64,000 nt of DNA from an uncultured Cohaesibacter sp. (GCF_963667045.1 NZ_OY762934.1:3843501-3907500); one strand, 5' to 3'. Positions 25,462-34,686 are shown, counted from the stretch's first letter. Numbers and translations are program-made. The notes: generated by a model from the letters alone, not told the origin.

Positions 25462-25950
25462 ATGCTTTCAGATGAAGCTCTTTTAGGAGCCCTCAAAGAG
25501 CATGGGGCGCAAAAGCCAGGTCTGCGGCTATCTTGGGAAGCTATCGTTACTGTTGCACCCCGCGAAGACTTGGGGAATACCCCTCTTGGACAACGCTTCA
25601 TCATTCCGATCACTGGTGGCATGTTTCGAGGAGGACCAGAGCATGCTGATCTCAAAGGCAGAATTTTGCCGCGCGGTGCGGACCGGCAGTTGTTGCGTGC
25701 CGATGGTGTCAAGCAATTGCGTGCGTCTTACGAAATGCAGATTGAAGACGGAACGGTTCTGGGTATCGAGAACGAAGTCGTGATTGACACGGCGGCAATG
25801 CCTCAACGCTATGCTGCCTCTAGAATCCATGTGCTGGCTCCAGAGGGCCGTTGGGCATGGATGAACCGCAGACTCTTTGTCGGCACGCTCCAATCAGATC
25901 AGCCGAACAAGGGATTTGTTGTTATCCGCGGTTGGGAAGTCCTCACCTAG
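25462..25950 (+). CDS. DUF3237 family protein
   Basis: A 162-residue protein of the DUF3237 family, a small beta-barrel fold of unknown biochemical role. Family marks are GGMFRGGPEHADLKGRILP (about residues 51-70) and an ADGVKQLRASYEMQIEDG stretch. It is the last gene of the operon, 36 bases after the MmgE/PrpD gene. DUF3237 genes are frequently seen in catabolic clusters, suggesting an auxiliary enzyme or chaperone for the same substrate. Confidence 0.82.
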   Translation: MLSDEALLGALKEHGAQKPGLRLSWEAIVTVAPREDLGNTPLGQRFIIPITGGMFRGGPEHADLKGRILPRGADRQLLRADGVKQLRASYEMQIEDGTVLGIENEVVIDTAAMPQRYAASRIHVLAPEGRWAWMNRRLFVGTLQSDQPNKGFVVIRGWEVLT

Positions 25951-26074
25951 CATGTGCCGATTTTGATGAAAAAGGAGACCCTCAAAAATTTCTCGCCCAA
26001 ATCCTCAAGAACTAAGGAATGAGGTTCTATAAAACCAGAAGCCAAGTATCGACCATCAACTTCTTCAACCGGCC

Positions 26075-27437
26075 GATTCCGTTGAAAAAGTCTCAGAATT
26101 TGCGGGGAGATCCGGCGCGGTAAAGAGGATTTTGATGGCGTTTTACGCCGGGATTGGGATCAGTTTTGCCATCTTGCGCAGGTTCTGGGCTGTTGCTGCG
26201 ATGTGGAATTCGTCTCTGGCTCCATTTGGTCCTCTGAGGCGTAACCGATCCAGTTTCATGATACGTTTGAGATGAGCAAACAGCATCTCCACCTTCTTTC
26301 GCTGCCTCATCGAGATGACATAGTCGTCTGTTTGGGCGATATCTCTTGCCATATCGCGGGCGCCCTCGAAGACAGATCGCATGATCTTGCGGGCTGGTTC
26401 TTTGGGAACACAGACCTGTTTCAAGGCGCAGACCTCGCAGTCACGCTTGCTGGCGCGATATCTCGGCATGCCATCGCCATCGATGGCATCTCGCTCTTTC
26501 TTGAACGGGCGGCGATATTGATGCAGGGATTTGCCGCCGGGACAGTAGTAAACGTCCCCATCGGGATCATAGATGAAGTCGGAACGTGAGAAAGTGCCGT
26601 CGCGTCTCCCTGATTTGTCCCTTCTCGGCGGCGCTTCGCTTGCCTGCCAGGCAATGGAACACGGGAATGTGTGGCTCGATCCTATGTTCATAGACAAGCC
26701 ATCCCAGCATCTCCGCACTGCCATAGCCGGTGTCCCCGACACGTCGCGCAGCCGGATCCACGGGCGAGATGTATTTGGGCGGGACCGGTGTGGCAGAACC
26801 GAAGGCCGCATCATCCAGTGTTTGCAGATATTCCTCTGTGGCCCGGCTTGCGTGGTCTTCTGGTGACCAGTCCTTCGGTTCAATGCCATCTTCACGGTTT
26901 GCACCTGCCTTGATCAGCGAGGCGTCAATCCCGAAGGCTTCCCCGCCAACGAGCCCCTCGGCAATCGTGCGGCTGAGAACATCCTCGAACAGCTTCCTGA
27001 ACAGATCACTCTGGCGGAACCGACTATGCCTGTTCTTGGAGAAGGTTGAATGATCCGGGACAGGATCGGTCAGGTCCAGGCGGCAGAACCACCGATAGGC
27101 AAGATTGAGATGGACTTCATCGCAGAGGCGGCGCTCAGACCGGATCCCCATAATATAGCCAACCAGGAGCATCCTGATCATCAGTTCGGATTCGATAGAG
27201 GGTCGACCGATAGAACTGTAGAAAGGCGCGAGATGACGTCGGATGCCTGCAAGATCAATGAAGCGATCAATGGACCGCAACAGATGATCCCGCGGTACGT
27301 GGTCTTCAAGATTGAACGCGTAAAACAGCGAAGCCTGCACTCCGCTCTGATTGCCCATCATGCCCCGATCCTCCATTCCCAAATGAATTGAATCAGGACT
27401 TCAACACCAAAGCAACGCCTACTTTTTCAACGGAATC
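26075..27437. mobile_element. IS1182-type element A
   Basis: The ends are perfect inverted repeats, GATTCCGTTGAAAAAGT at 26075-26091 and its complement at 27421-27437. The element is 1363 bases and is flanked by GGCC on both sides (26071-26074 and 27438-27441), consistent with a four-base target duplication. Its transposase gene is broken, so it depends on other copies. Confidence 0.85.
26143..27361 (-). pseudogene. IS1182-family transposase, decayed (element A)
   Basis: Starting at ATG 27361 (GGAGG eight bases upstream) the protein shows the N-terminal DUF772-type domain and the first catalytic Asp in GIDASLIKAG. A deletion of about 60 codons near 26750 joins VDPAAR directly to VGDTGYGS. 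A 37-base insertion near 26660 between IPVF and DKSGRRDG then changes the frame. The C-terminal part, with YYCPGGK, the Cys pairs and the catalytic Glu region KVEMLFAHLKR, continues in another frame to 26143. Two independent lesions make it inactive. Confidence 0.75.
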
Positions 27438-27441
27438 GGCC

Positions 27442-29043
27442 GAGGCTGTGTGGAAACCCGCCATTGTGATAGAATCCCGGTGACAGGGGAGAGTATTCAT
27501 GGCGGGTTTTATCGAAGGTGTCAGCCGAGACCAAACGGTTCTATTTCCAGATCGTCTTGATGATTGGATTGGTGAGGATCATCTGGTTCGAGTGGTTGAT
27601 CTGTTTGTCGCTGAACTTGATTTGATGGATCTTGGCTTTTCCCGTTCGCAGCCCGCTGGAACTGGTCGCCCTGGTTATCATCCTTCTGTGTTGTTGAAGA
27701 TTTTCATTTACGGCTACTTGAATAGGATTCCCTCGAGTCGGCGGTTGGAACGTGAGGCGTGCCGGAATGTTGAAGTGATGTGGCTAACAGGCCGTCTTGT
27801 TCCAGATCACAAGACTATCGCTGATTTCCGACGTTACAACGGGCCAGCTATCCGTAGAACTTGTGCGCAGTTCGTGGAGCTTTGTCGCCGGATAGGTATG
27901 CTGGGTGGCGTCTGCATCGCCGTTGATGGCAGTAAGTTCAAGGCAGTGAATAATCGTGATCGCAATTTCACAAAAAACAAGATTTCCAGCCGTCTTGCTC
28001 ACCTCGAAGCAGATGCAGAGCGCTATATCAAGGAAATGGCCCGGCTCGACAATCAGGAAGAAGGTCAAGTCCGTTCAGAAAAGGTGGCACACCTTGCCCG
28101 CCGTCAGAAACGAATTCGCCAAGAGATTGATCGATTAAAGACCCTTGAGGCAGCTCTGCCGGAAGCACCTGATGGCCAAATATCTCTGACTGACCCTGAT
28201 GCCCGTGCTATGGCGACAAGCGCTCGTTTGAGCGGGCTGGTCGGTTACAACGTTCAAAGTGCCGTCGATACTGATACCCACCTGATTATCGCGCATGATG
28301 TCACGAACCAAGGATTTGATCGCACACAATTGGTACCTATGGCGATATCCGCTCAAAGGGTTCTTGGACGCAAGAAAGTGCATGTCATTGCCGACAAGGG
28401 ATATTTCAGTGGCACCCAAATATTTGCCTGCCATGAAGCGGGTATTTCAGTAACCGTGCCACGCCCAGAAACATCCGGCAATCGTCGCAAGGGTAAGTTT
28501 GTGAAGGCTGACTTCCATTATAGCCCAGAACGCGATGTCTATCACTGCCCGGCTGGACGAGAGTTGATCTATCGATACACACGGCAAGAAGGTGGACTGA
28601 ATGTTCGCCGCTACTGGATCAATGAATGCCAGAATTGCGAGTTTCAGGATCAGTGCACCAGTGGCAAGGAACGCCGGATCAGCCGTTGGGAACATGAATA
28701 TCTGGTTGATGAGATGCGCAGTCGATTGGGCCGTGATCCCGATCCTATGACTTTGCGGCGATGTACGGTCGAGCACCCGTTTGGCACTATAAAGGCCTGG
28801 ATGGGATCAACCCATTTCCAAATGCGTCGATTAAAGAATGTCAGGACGGAAATGGCTCTTCATGTCCTGGCCTACAACATCAAAAGAGCGGTCAATATAA
28901 TCGGTGTCAGACAATTGATGACCGCTATGGCCGAGTAAGGCGAAGCCGGTCTGCTCGATCCTCGCTCCAAATCGTTTAAAGGAAACAAAAACGCACCAAT
29001 AAGCTTTGATGTGCGCGATAAACGCGAGTTTCCACACAGCCTC
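27442..29043. mobile_element. IS1182-type element B
   Basis: Inverted terminal repeats GAGGCTGTGTGGAAAC (from 27442) and its complement ending at 29043 bracket an intact transposase gene. GGCC stands directly outside both ends (27438-27441 and 29044-29047). The left GGCC is shared with element A. Length 1602 bases. Confidence 0.85.
27499..28938 (+). CDS. IS1182-family transposase (element B), intact
   Basis: A 479-residue DDE transposase. The N-terminal DUF772 domain (about 40-120) is followed by the catalytic Asp in AVDGSKFKAVN (near residue 140), a coiled-coil-like Lys/Arg/Glu-rich insert (about 155-220), the second Asp in VIADKGYFS and the Glu in TVEHPFGTIKAW. A Cys cluster (NECQNCEFQDQC) sits near residue 375, as in other members. 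The ribosome site GGGAGAG precedes the ATG. Nothing is broken, so this copy could move, and perhaps mobilise related ends. Confidence 0.87.
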   Translation: MAGFIEGVSRDQTVLFPDRLDDWIGEDHLVRVVDLFVAELDLMDLGFSRSQPAGTGRPGYHPSVLLKIFIYGYLNRIPSSRRLEREACRNVEVMWLTGRLVPDHKTIADFRRYNGPAIRRTCAQFVELCRRIGMLGGVCIAVDGSKFKAVNNRDRNFTKNKISSRLAHLEADAERYIKEMARLDNQEEGQVRSEKVAHLARRQKRIRQEIDRLKTLEAALPEAPDGQISLTDPDARAMATSARLSGLVGYNVQSAVDTDTHLIIAHDVTNQGFDRTQLVPMAISAQRVLGRKKVHVIADKGYFSGTQIFACHEAGISVTVPRPETSGNRRKGKFVKADFHYSPERDVYHCPAGRELIYRYTRQEGGLNVRRYWINECQNCEFQDQCTSGKERRISRWEHEYLVDEMRSRLGRDPDPMTLRRCTVEHPFGTIKAWMGSTHFQMRRLKNVRTEMALHVLAYNIKRAVNIIGVRQLMTAMAE

Positions 29044-29210
29044 GGCCCAAAGGACCATCATCTGGGGTAAATCCACTTCCCCATTCCTGACATTCGAACG
29101 CAACGCAGCATTTCCATCTAACAGGCGCCCCATCTGCGAACAAAAGTTCGCCATTTTCCTATCCTTAAGGTAGGTTGGCGACATATGATGAGCAGTGATA
29201 CGACCTGTCT

Positions 29211-29729
29211 ATGAATATTTGCATCGTAACAGACATCCACGATCACCCCAAACATGAGCATTGCATTATTGGCAAGCTTGAGACCAGGCCGAGAGTAAGT
29301 CGATTTGCGTTGAATGATCTGTGTGGTAGGCCCGATCTATGTGGAGAGGCACTGCATCGCTATCTATTCTACGATGATGGCATGGATGAAGTTGTTCGGG
29401 CTCTCAAGCAGACTTTGAGTGGTGACTGTGTCGGGATTGGTTACAGCGCGGGCGGTACTGCGCTTTGGCGGGCGGCAGCAGCAGGGCTTCCTTTCACCGC
29501 AATATTCTGCATTTCGTCTACTCGACTGCGGGAGGAAGCGACTATTGCAACACCCAATCAAGTCTTCTTTGGAGCAGATGACCCTGGGAGACCATCAACC
29601 GAATGGCTTTCAAGTGTACCTGACGAGTTCACAATACTCGAAAACGCTGGGCACTCCTACTATCAAGCTCTCACGTCTGAAGCAACAAACGTGACATACG
29701 AGAAAATAGCAAAGAGCATACATTGCTGA
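29211..29729 (+). CDS. Small alpha/beta-hydrolase-like protein
   Basis: A 172-residue protein with a recognisable nucleophile elbow GYSAGG (Ser79), an acidic residue in FFGADDPG (Asp123/Asp124) and a His in ENAGHSYY (His148), in the order expected for a short dienelactone-hydrolase-like alpha/beta hydrolase. There is no signal peptide. No ribosome site is obvious before ATG 29211, and it stands alone between element B and an IS6 remnant, so it may be poorly expressed. Function unknown; cargo of the mobile region is likely. Confidence 0.6.
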   Translation: MNICIVTDIHDHPKHEHCIIGKLETRPRVSRFALNDLCGRPDLCGEALHRYLFYDDGMDEVVRALKQTLSGDCVGIGYSAGGTALWRAAAAGLPFTAIFCISSTRLREEATIATPNQVFFGADDPGRPSTEWLSSVPDEFTILENAGHSYYQALTSEATNVTYEKIAKSIHC

Positions 29730-30156
29730 TCATCGGAATTCTGCGACCTCTGTGGAAGTCGGATCGCCCGTGCGGACTATCAGAAAGTCTTCTGGCTCGC
29801 CGCTATTCTTGCATTCATGTTTGTCCCTGAATGCATCACGGACCGAGCTTTTTGCTCCAGATAGAATCTCTACGAATACCAATCTGGCCGAAGCCGTCAT
29901 TCATTGCATCTGCCAAGGTGGCTGGTTGCCAAATGGCGCTTCGGGATTTTAAGCGATACCGCCCTCGTTCTTTCGAGAGAACATCTTGCAAACTCGCAGC
30001 TAGGAAAGCTGCCGCATATAAAATCACGTCTTTCCGATGATGGCTGTCTTTGAAATCAAGCCGGTCCACAAAGCGCAATCTGAAGTTCGAAAAACACCAG
30101 ATTGAGATGCCCCGTAACATGAACGCAAAGCATGCCACGGAGCTCAATGCCGTCAG
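29730..30156. other. Gene-free stretch with an IS6 remnant
   Basis: This 427-base region between the small hydrolase and the SDR gene has no intact gene. Its only recognisable content is the decayed IS6-type fragment at 29962-30054. Confidence 0.5.
29962..30054 (-). pseudogene. IS6-family transposase remnant, second copy
   Basis: On the minus strand the peptide FKDSHHRKDVILYAA and, after a short gap, LQDVLSKERG match the N-terminal block of IS6-type transposases (FKGxHxxxDxILxAV ... LQEMLAERG), with about five residues missing. The reading then loses similarity. It differs from the fragment at 10096-10215, so it derives from a separate insertion. Confidence 0.45.
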
Positions 30157-30873
30157 TCACCATGAAACGGTCTGACCTTCGCGGTCCAGATATTGGAGAC
30201 CGGCTTTGTCTTGCTGCGCTAAGAGCATGGTCACGATCTGCGGCACGGTCTCTTCCATGCTGAATGGCGCGTTGGACCCGCCCAGTTCAGTGCGGATCCA
30301 GCCAGGAGCGACCAGAACCAAAGCACGCTGTTCGTTTGCATGGCGCGCTGCATAGCTGCGCATATACTGGTTCAGTGCCGCCTTGCTGCCACGATAAACC
30401 TCGCGACCGCCCTTGTTGTTGTTACTGATGCTGCCCTGTCCTGACGACATGATGCCGATCACACCTGTCGGTGAGACGAGATCTTGCAAGCCTTCAATGA
30501 CACGCATCGGGCTCAGCGCATTGGTGACCATCACGCGGACGAATTCCTCGGTCGAAACCTCAGCGATCGTCTCTTCCTGATTGGCGTTGGCCGTGCCAGC
30601 ATTTACAAACAGCATGTCAATGCTGCGCGCGCCGAGGCGCTGGCGAAGGCTGCCGATCTGGTCCAGTTCGGTCATGTCCAACTGCTCGATTTCCACACGG
30701 CCAGGATGTTTCTCAGCGAGATCGTGCAGCAGGGTCCGGCCCGGTCCACGCACCGTTCCGATAACAATCCAACCATGTTCAATGAAACATGCCGCCATGG
30801 CATGGCCAAGGCCGCGCGATGCGCCTATGAGCAGCAGGGTGCCTGCTGCGTTGTTGGGATTATGTGAGGGCAT
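30157..30873 (-). CDS. Short-chain dehydrogenase/reductase
   Basis: A 238-residue SDR. The cofactor motif GASRGLG is at about residues 18-24, NAG at about 91-93, and the catalytic Ser and YRGSK are in the expected order near 140-165. It probably reduces a small carbonyl compound with NAD(P)H. AAAGG stands before the ATG. It is divergent from a LysR regulator, 132 bases away, which likely controls it. Substrate unknown. Confidence 0.85.
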   Translation of the reverse strand: MPSHNPNNAAGTLLLIGASRGLGHAMAACFIEHGWIVIGTVRGPGRTLLHDLAEKHPGRVEIEQLDMTELDQIGSLRQRLGARSIDMLFVNAGTANANQEETIAEVSTEEFVRVMVTNALSPMRVIEGLQDLVSPTGVIGIMSSGQGSISNNNKGGREVYRGSKAALNQYMRSYAARHANEQRALVLVAPGWIRTELGGSNAPFSMEETVPQIVTMLLAQQDKAGLQYLDREGQTVSW

Positions 30874-30939
30874 GATGATACCTTTCGTCTTGGCTGTTCA
30901 AGGCAAAGGTATGTATGTGACAGGCAATGCACCAGACGC

Positions 30940-30955
30940 ATAGGATGCAAGCTAT
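30940..30955. promoter_or_regulatory. Candidate LysR box between SDR and lysR genes
   Basis: ATAG-N8-CTAT is a dyad of T-N12-A form in the divergent intergenic region, 51 bases before the regulator start. Weak evidence from form and place only. Confidence 0.28.
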
Positions 30956-31005
30956 TATTGCGCCTGACGCTATCCCAAATCTGTCTGATGGTATAGGGTG
31001 CGGTC

Positions 31006-31911
31006 ATGGACGGTATTGATCTCAATCTGCTACCTGCATTGGACGCGCTCCTGACAGAGGGGAGCGTGACGGGTGCGGCGCGTCGTCTTGGCCTCAGCGC
31101 CTCCGCCATGAGCCGGACGCTCGGCAGGCTAAGAGCTGCGACCGGCGATCCGCTGCTTGTGCGCGCAGGGCGCGGCCTTGTGCCGACACCGCACGCCATC
31201 GCGTTGCGCGATCATGTTCACCTGCTTTCCCGAGAGGTGCAGGCCGTTCTCAGCCCACAAGACAACCGGCTGGTTCTGCAAACGCTTGATCGGACCTTCA
31301 CCATTCGCGCAAATGAAGGTTTCGTTGGGCTGTTTTCAGCGCCTCTGGTCGCCGCAGTCAGGACGCGCGCGCCGCATGTGAGCCTGCGCTTTGCGCCCAA
31401 ACCCACCAAGGATGCGGGACCGCTGCGCGAGGGCGTGGTCGATCTCGAGATTGGGGTTCTCGGCACCTTCGCTCCGGAAGTGCGCACCCATCTGATTTTC
31501 CGCGACAGATTTATCGGTGCGGTCCGTGTGGACCATCCGCTGTTGTCTGTCCCGATAACGCCGCAAAGCTACGCCGCTGCTCAACACGTGGTCGTATCAC
31601 GAAAAGGCAGCTTTGCGGGCCCTGTCGATGACGCCTTGGAGGCGCTCGGGCTGCGGCGGGACATCATCGCGGTCGTGCCGGGCTTTCCCGATGCCATGAG
31701 GATCGCAAGTCAGTCAGATCTCGTGGCGCTCATACCTAGGTCATGCCTTGGCGACCCTTTCTTCGCACAAGGCCTGGTTAGTTTCGAACTGCCAGTCGCC
31801 ACGCCCGAAATTGCTGTCTCGGCGATGTGGCATCCCCGCATGGAAGCCGATCCTGCGCATCAATGGTTGCGCAACACAGTCATATCGGTGTGCCGCCCAT
31901 CGGTAGAATAA
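31006..31911 (+). CDS. LysR-family regulator
   Basis: A 301-residue LysR protein. The N-terminal HTH (GSVTGAARRLGLSASAMSRT, near residues 19-38) and effector domain are complete. The sequence begins MDGIDLNLLPALDALL, as in the PcpR/NodD-like branch. It is divergent from the SDR gene. Codon and base composition here are visibly more GC-rich than in the flanking IS-rich region, suggesting separate origin. Confidence 0.85.
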   Translation: MDGIDLNLLPALDALLTEGSVTGAARRLGLSASAMSRTLGRLRAATGDPLLVRAGRGLVPTPHAIALRDHVHLLSREVQAVLSPQDNRLVLQTLDRTFTIRANEGFVGLFSAPLVAAVRTRAPHVSLRFAPKPTKDAGPLREGVVDLEIGVLGTFAPEVRTHLIFRDRFIGAVRVDHPLLSVPITPQSYAAAQHVVVSRKGSFAGPVDDALEALGLRRDIIAVVPGFPDAMRIASQSDLVALIPRSCLGDPFFAQGLVSFELPVATPEIAVSAMWHPRMEADPAHQWLRNTVISVCRPSVE

Positions 31912-31984
31912 TTTCCGGCGGGTCAAAGAAGGCGCTTATTGCGCTGGCCGGGATGATCGGCAAGGCCTGTCCCTAGACCAGGAT

Positions 31985-33058
31985 CTACCCCCTTGGCCCA
32001 AGGATTGTCATGCAAAAAGGTCCGGCACTTTTCGCGGCGTGGGCGACGGCCTCATTGACGTCATGAAGGCCGAACTGAGAAAAGGTGAAATCGCCCAGTG
32101 AGAGCAGCCCCGCATTCACCATCGCAATGAGGCGTGGCACCGCCTCGCGCGGATACATCCATTGTCCGCGCAGGGTGATGTTGTTGCGCATCAGGTGACG
32201 ATAGGGCAACTCCAGCCCGACCCCGGAGCCGCCCATCAGCACCACGGTGCCGCCTGACCTGACCGCCATCGCCGCTGCACGGATCGGGGCGGCATCGTCA
32301 AGTGGCGGCAGGATGTCGAGAACAAGGTCGATTTCGCCGTGTCCGGCCTCTTGCATCCGCTGCCGGTCGTGAGATTCGTCACCAGACAGCAGCACCGTCT
32401 GCACCTTTTCACCAAAGCGGCTGCGCAGATCATCCAGTCGGGCGGCATTGCGGCCGGGCGCGATCACACGAGGTGCCCCCATGGCCAATGCAAGCGCAAC
32501 AGCAGCACTGCCAAAATGCCCGGTCGCACCGCTGATCAGCGCAACCTGCCCGGGCTGGAACCCACCGGCAAGCAAACCACCATAGGGCACAAGGAAGGAA
32601 CCGATGGCGCACCAGCGATGCGCCTCATCCGCTTCGATCTGGCCAAGCGGAACCGCATTCTCCAGGGGTAGCAGCATCGCCTCAGCAAAGGCACCATCGT
32701 GGAAATGGGCGTGCAGGCTCTGCGCCCCGGCGCTTGGGGCTGCCCAACCGTGCAGCATCGCATCCGGTGCCTCAGCCATGTCGCGGGCGCGGATCATCGG
32801 ATCGCAATAGACCCAATCACCCGGCCTGAGGCGGGTTGCATCCGGCCCTACCGCCAGCACTTGCCCCACCGGCCCGCAGCCGGGAACGAGCGGAAGCTGC
32901 AGGCCCTGCGGCCGAATATTGGCCAGAACCTCATTGGTATAGGACAGGACCGGGGTAGCCTGAATGGCGACCGTCACTTCCCCCGGGCAGGGCTGCGGTG
33001 TGGGCATGGTCTTTATCGCCAGTGATTGGCCAAAGCATTCCAGAACGGCTGCTTGCAT
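31985..33058 (-). CDS. Medium-chain (quinone-oxidoreductase-like) dehydrogenase
   Basis: A 357-residue MDR protein with the GroES-like domain in the first about 130 residues and a Rossmann domain with SGATGHFGSAAV (about 174-185). The Cys and His of catalytic zinc sites are not in place (PGCGPVG instead of GHE), so it is likely a zinc-free NADPH oxidoreductase. AGGAGAG precedes the ATG. It is divergent from an XRE regulator at 33137. The substrate is unknown. Confidence 0.8.
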   Translation of the reverse strand: MQAAVLECFGQSLAIKTMPTPQPCPGEVTVAIQATPVLSYTNEVLANIRPQGLQLPLVPGCGPVGQVLAVGPDATRLRPGDWVYCDPMIRARDMAEAPDAMLHGWAAPSAGAQSLHAHFHDGAFAEAMLLPLENAVPLGQIEADEAHRWCAIGSFLVPYGGLLAGGFQPGQVALISGATGHFGSAAVALALAMGAPRVIAPGRNAARLDDLRSRFGEKVQTVLLSGDESHDRQRMQEAGHGEIDLVLDILPPLDDAAPIRAAAMAVRSGGTVVLMGGSGVGLELPYRHLMRNNITLRGQWMYPREAVPRLIAMVNAGLLSLGDFTFSQFGLHDVNEAVAHAAKSAGPFCMTILGPRG

Positions 33059-33075
33059 CTTGCTCTCCTATTTTG

Positions 33076-33088
33076 TTGCGAGCCGCAA
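33076..33088. promoter_or_regulatory. Candidate operator between the MDR and XRE genes
   Basis: TTGCG-AGC-CGCAA is a perfect five-base dyad with a three-base centre in the 78-base divergent intergenic region. It would suit the helix-turn-helix regulator encoded at 33137. Short, so it could be chance. Confidence 0.3.
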
Positions 33089-33136
33089 TATAGCTTGCTT
33101 TCAAAATCCATCCAGAACTGGTATGATCCTAGTATT

Positions 33137-33910
33137 ATGGCAACCTACCACAACAAGGCATTGGGGAATTTTCTGCGGGACATGCGGCATCGTCTGGACC
33201 CGGAAAGCCTGAATCTACCTTCCCTGCGCCGCCGCCGGACAACCGGCCTTCGACGTGAAGAGGTGGCCGAGCGCGCGGGGATCGGTGTGGATTGGTATAT
33301 CCGGCTGGAACAGGGTCGATCGGTATCGCCTTCGGCGACGACAATCGATGCGCTGGCCACCGCACTTTGCCTAAGCCAGATCGAACATGACCATCTACGC
33401 GCTTTGGCAAACAATCCGGCAGCGCGCCCGTTCGAAATGGAGACCGTGCCAGATAGTGTCAGGACATTTTTATACGGCCTTGCAGAGCCAGCCTATATCA
33501 CCGGGCAGCGCTGGGATGTTCTGTTGTGGAACGATGCCGCTAACCGGCATTTGCTCGATTTTGCTGCGATCCCCAAAGACGAGCGCAACATTCTGCTATT
33601 CATGTTCACCAAGCCTGCGGCTCGGGATCTATTCAGGGGCGAATGGCAGACGACAGCCCGGCGCATGGTGGCGCAGTTTCGCAAAACCTACGATCTATGG
33701 GCGCAGGACGCATCCTTCAAGGCGTTGGCCGCCACCCTTCTGGAGCAAAGTCCGGAATTTGCGGCCTTGTGGCACAGCCATGCCATTGAAGCCAGCCATG
33801 CCACCGGCAAGGCGATACACCATGGGCGTACCTCCAGCACCTACACCTATGCGATGCTTCAGTTCCCCGATAATCCTTCGCTGCGTCTCGCCATCTATTC
33901 CCCTTTGTAA
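33137..33910 (+). CDS. XRE-family regulator with MmyB-like ligand domain
   Basis: A 257-residue regulator. The HTH (about residues 5-75, with TTGLRREEVAERAGIGVDWYIRLEQG in two stretches) is followed by the MmyB-like PAS-related domain from about 95 to the end (GQRWDVLLWNDAAN, TYDLWAQD). I chose ATG 33137 because MATYHNKALGNFL places the HTH normally; an upstream frame adds 37 residues that overlap the opposite gene's start. It likely represses or activates the divergent dehydrogenase. Confidence 0.85.
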   Translation: MATYHNKALGNFLRDMRHRLDPESLNLPSLRRRRTTGLRREEVAERAGIGVDWYIRLEQGRSVSPSATTIDALATALCLSQIEHDHLRALANNPAARPFEMETVPDSVRTFLYGLAEPAYITGQRWDVLLWNDAANRHLLDFAAIPKDERNILLFMFTKPAARDLFRGEWQTTARRMVAQFRKTYDLWAQDASFKALAATLLEQSPEFAALWHSHAIEASHATGKAIHHGRTSSTYTYAMLQFPDNPSLRLAIYSPL

Positions 33911-33969
33911 CGCCATTTATTGTGCCTACTTTGGTCACGAAGCCTGAGGACGGCCAGTATCCGGCGACC

Positions 33970-34605
33970 TCAAAGAGGATTGGACCGTGCAACCAGGTAG
34001 GCTCTGCAAAGCAATGGCAATTCCTGCTGCAAGGCAGTTAGATCTTCGGGCGTGGCACCGCGCTCCAACACAGCGCGTGTCGTCCCGGCGAGCGTCGCCC
34101 GAAGGGTAAAGACGACCGCGTCAGGTCTGTCGAATGTGACACCCTTGGCGCTTAATAGGAGCGTGCGGATCGCAACATGATTGCGCTGGGCTATGGTGCC
34201 CAGAAGGTCGTCTGTGTCGAGTTCCGCGGCAACCATATAGAGTGCCCGTGTGGCGGCGATATCCTGCGTCTTCGCGTCCAGAAAGCCCTTGACCAGCGCG
34301 TCAGACATGTCGCCCAGGGACATGCCAAGGCAACGTGTGCATGTTATAGACACAGCATCTGCGACGCTTTCGAGATGGCGTTGAAGCAAGGCAAACAGAA
34401 GAGCCTGCTTCTGCGGAAAATATTGGTACAAGGTGCCAACCGATACGCCAGCCCTTTCTGCGACCCGGGTGGTCGTCAAAGCTGAAAGACCGTCCGACAG
34501 CAAGACCTGAATGGTTGCCTCAAAAATGGCATCGACTGTGAGGCGTGCGCGCGCCTGACGGGGCTGTTTACGGGCGGTTAGCGCCTCACCGGAGCATCTT
34601 TTCAT
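33970..34605 (-). CDS. TetR-family regulator
   Basis: A 211-residue TetR protein with the N-terminal HTH (TTRVAERAGVSVGTLYQYFPQK, in two stretches about 45-66) and a C-terminal TetR_C domain. It is divergent from an SDR gene. A dyad overlaps its start codon, consistent with autorepression and control of the neighbour. Confidence 0.86.
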   Translation of the reverse strand: MKRCSGEALTARKQPRQARARLTVDAIFEATIQVLLSDGLSALTTTRVAERAGVSVGTLYQYFPQKQALLFALLQRHLESVADAVSITCTRCLGMSLGDMSDALVKGFLDAKTQDIAATRALYMVAAELDTDDLLGTIAQRNHVAIRTLLLSAKGVTFDRPDAVVFTLRATLAGTTRAVLERGATPEDLTALQQELPLLCRAYLVARSNPL

Positions 34606-34639
34606 ATGCGAATTCCAAAACTGAAGGATAATTCATATC
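34603..34639. promoter_or_regulatory. Inverted repeat at the tetR start, candidate TetR operator
   Basis: CATATGCGAATTCC at 34603-34616 and GGATAATTCATATC at 34626-34639 form an imperfect dyad with a nine-base centre, lying over the tetR start codon and in the divergent promoter region. TetR-type repressors usually bind such long dyads. Confidence 0.4.
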
Positions 34640-34686
34640 ATGCACCATAAACCTATACTTCAAAAAGCTTGCCTAAAGGAACCAAC

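Noticed and set aside
29045..29154. Small truncated ORF (MANFCSQMGRLLDG...) with an AAGGA ribosome site, cut by element B at GGCC
   Set aside because: Only about 36 codons and no recognisable family; joining to the other side of the IS pair gives a stop at once. Could be real but cannot be supported.
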